Source of the DNA: Balneolales bacterium
GTDB taxonomy: Bacteria > Bacteroidota > Rhodothermia > Balneolales > Natronogracilivirgulaceae
Assembly: GCA_007135895.1 (NCBI GenBank)
Contig: SLHZ01000162.1
Span: forward strand, 1 to 14,311
DNA length: 14,311 nt
Direction: 5' to 3'
Shown here: positions 14,308 through 14,311 of the stretch, piece by piece
How positions within the stretch are numbered: the first letter of the stretch is position 1
Layout: each line of letters begins with the position of its first letter
Position numbers and translations under genes: made by a program
Notes under the pieces: model-generated
What the model saw: only the letters and a program-made list of their open reading frames with translations
Databases searched by the model: none
What the model was told of the DNA's origin: nothing

Positions 14308-14311
14308 CACA

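Overview
The window looks like chromosomal DNA from the Bacteroidota / Rhodothermota / Balneolota group. Four things suggest this. The gene at 12844-14112 is the GlmU-family protein typical of that group. Most genes lack a clear Shine-Dalgarno sequence. The two best promoters fit TTG-N19-TA(N)2-3TTTG, the form used by the Bacteroidota primary sigma factor. The RND pump is also closest in style to those of this group. Coding DNA is fairly GC-rich by eye, while the intergenic regions at 7727-8027 and 12725-12843 are AT-rich. I cannot name the species.

Positions 1-7726 (minus strand, read right to left) hold a copper/silver export locus: a small CopZ-like metal carrier (7514-7726), an unrecognised secreted Cys-rich protein (6933-7346), a CusA-type RND pump (2816-6727), a TolC/CusC-type outer-membrane channel (1335-2819, coupled to cusA by an ATGA overlap) and a CusB-type adaptor (1-1270, C-terminus outside the window). 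A promoter with a palindrome over its -33 element precedes the carrier gene and probably drives the whole set. Positions 8028-10490 (minus) encode a Cu(I) P1B-type ATPase (CopA). The cell can therefore move cytoplasmic copper out with CopA and then pass periplasmic copper to the Cus-type tripartite pump, with small metal-binding proteins assisting.

Positions 10726-14112 hold two amino-sugar genes transcribed divergently: glmS (minus) and the GlmU-family nucleotidyltransferase-like gene (plus). The latter ends at a terminator. A tRNA-Leu(CAG) with its own promoter closes the window.

The most unusual property is a set of six unrelated, degenerate tandem repeats. Three lie immediately 5' of genes: 21 bp before copA, 36 bp before glmS and 33 bp before the Cys-rich gene. 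A 6-bp repeat (36-bp higher order) lies in the cusA leader. Two are inside coding sequence near N-termini: 18 bp in the copA linker and 42 bp in the cusC N-terminal extension. All periods are multiples of three, including the four noncoding arrays. No mobile element, CRISPR array, rRNA or phage gene was seen.
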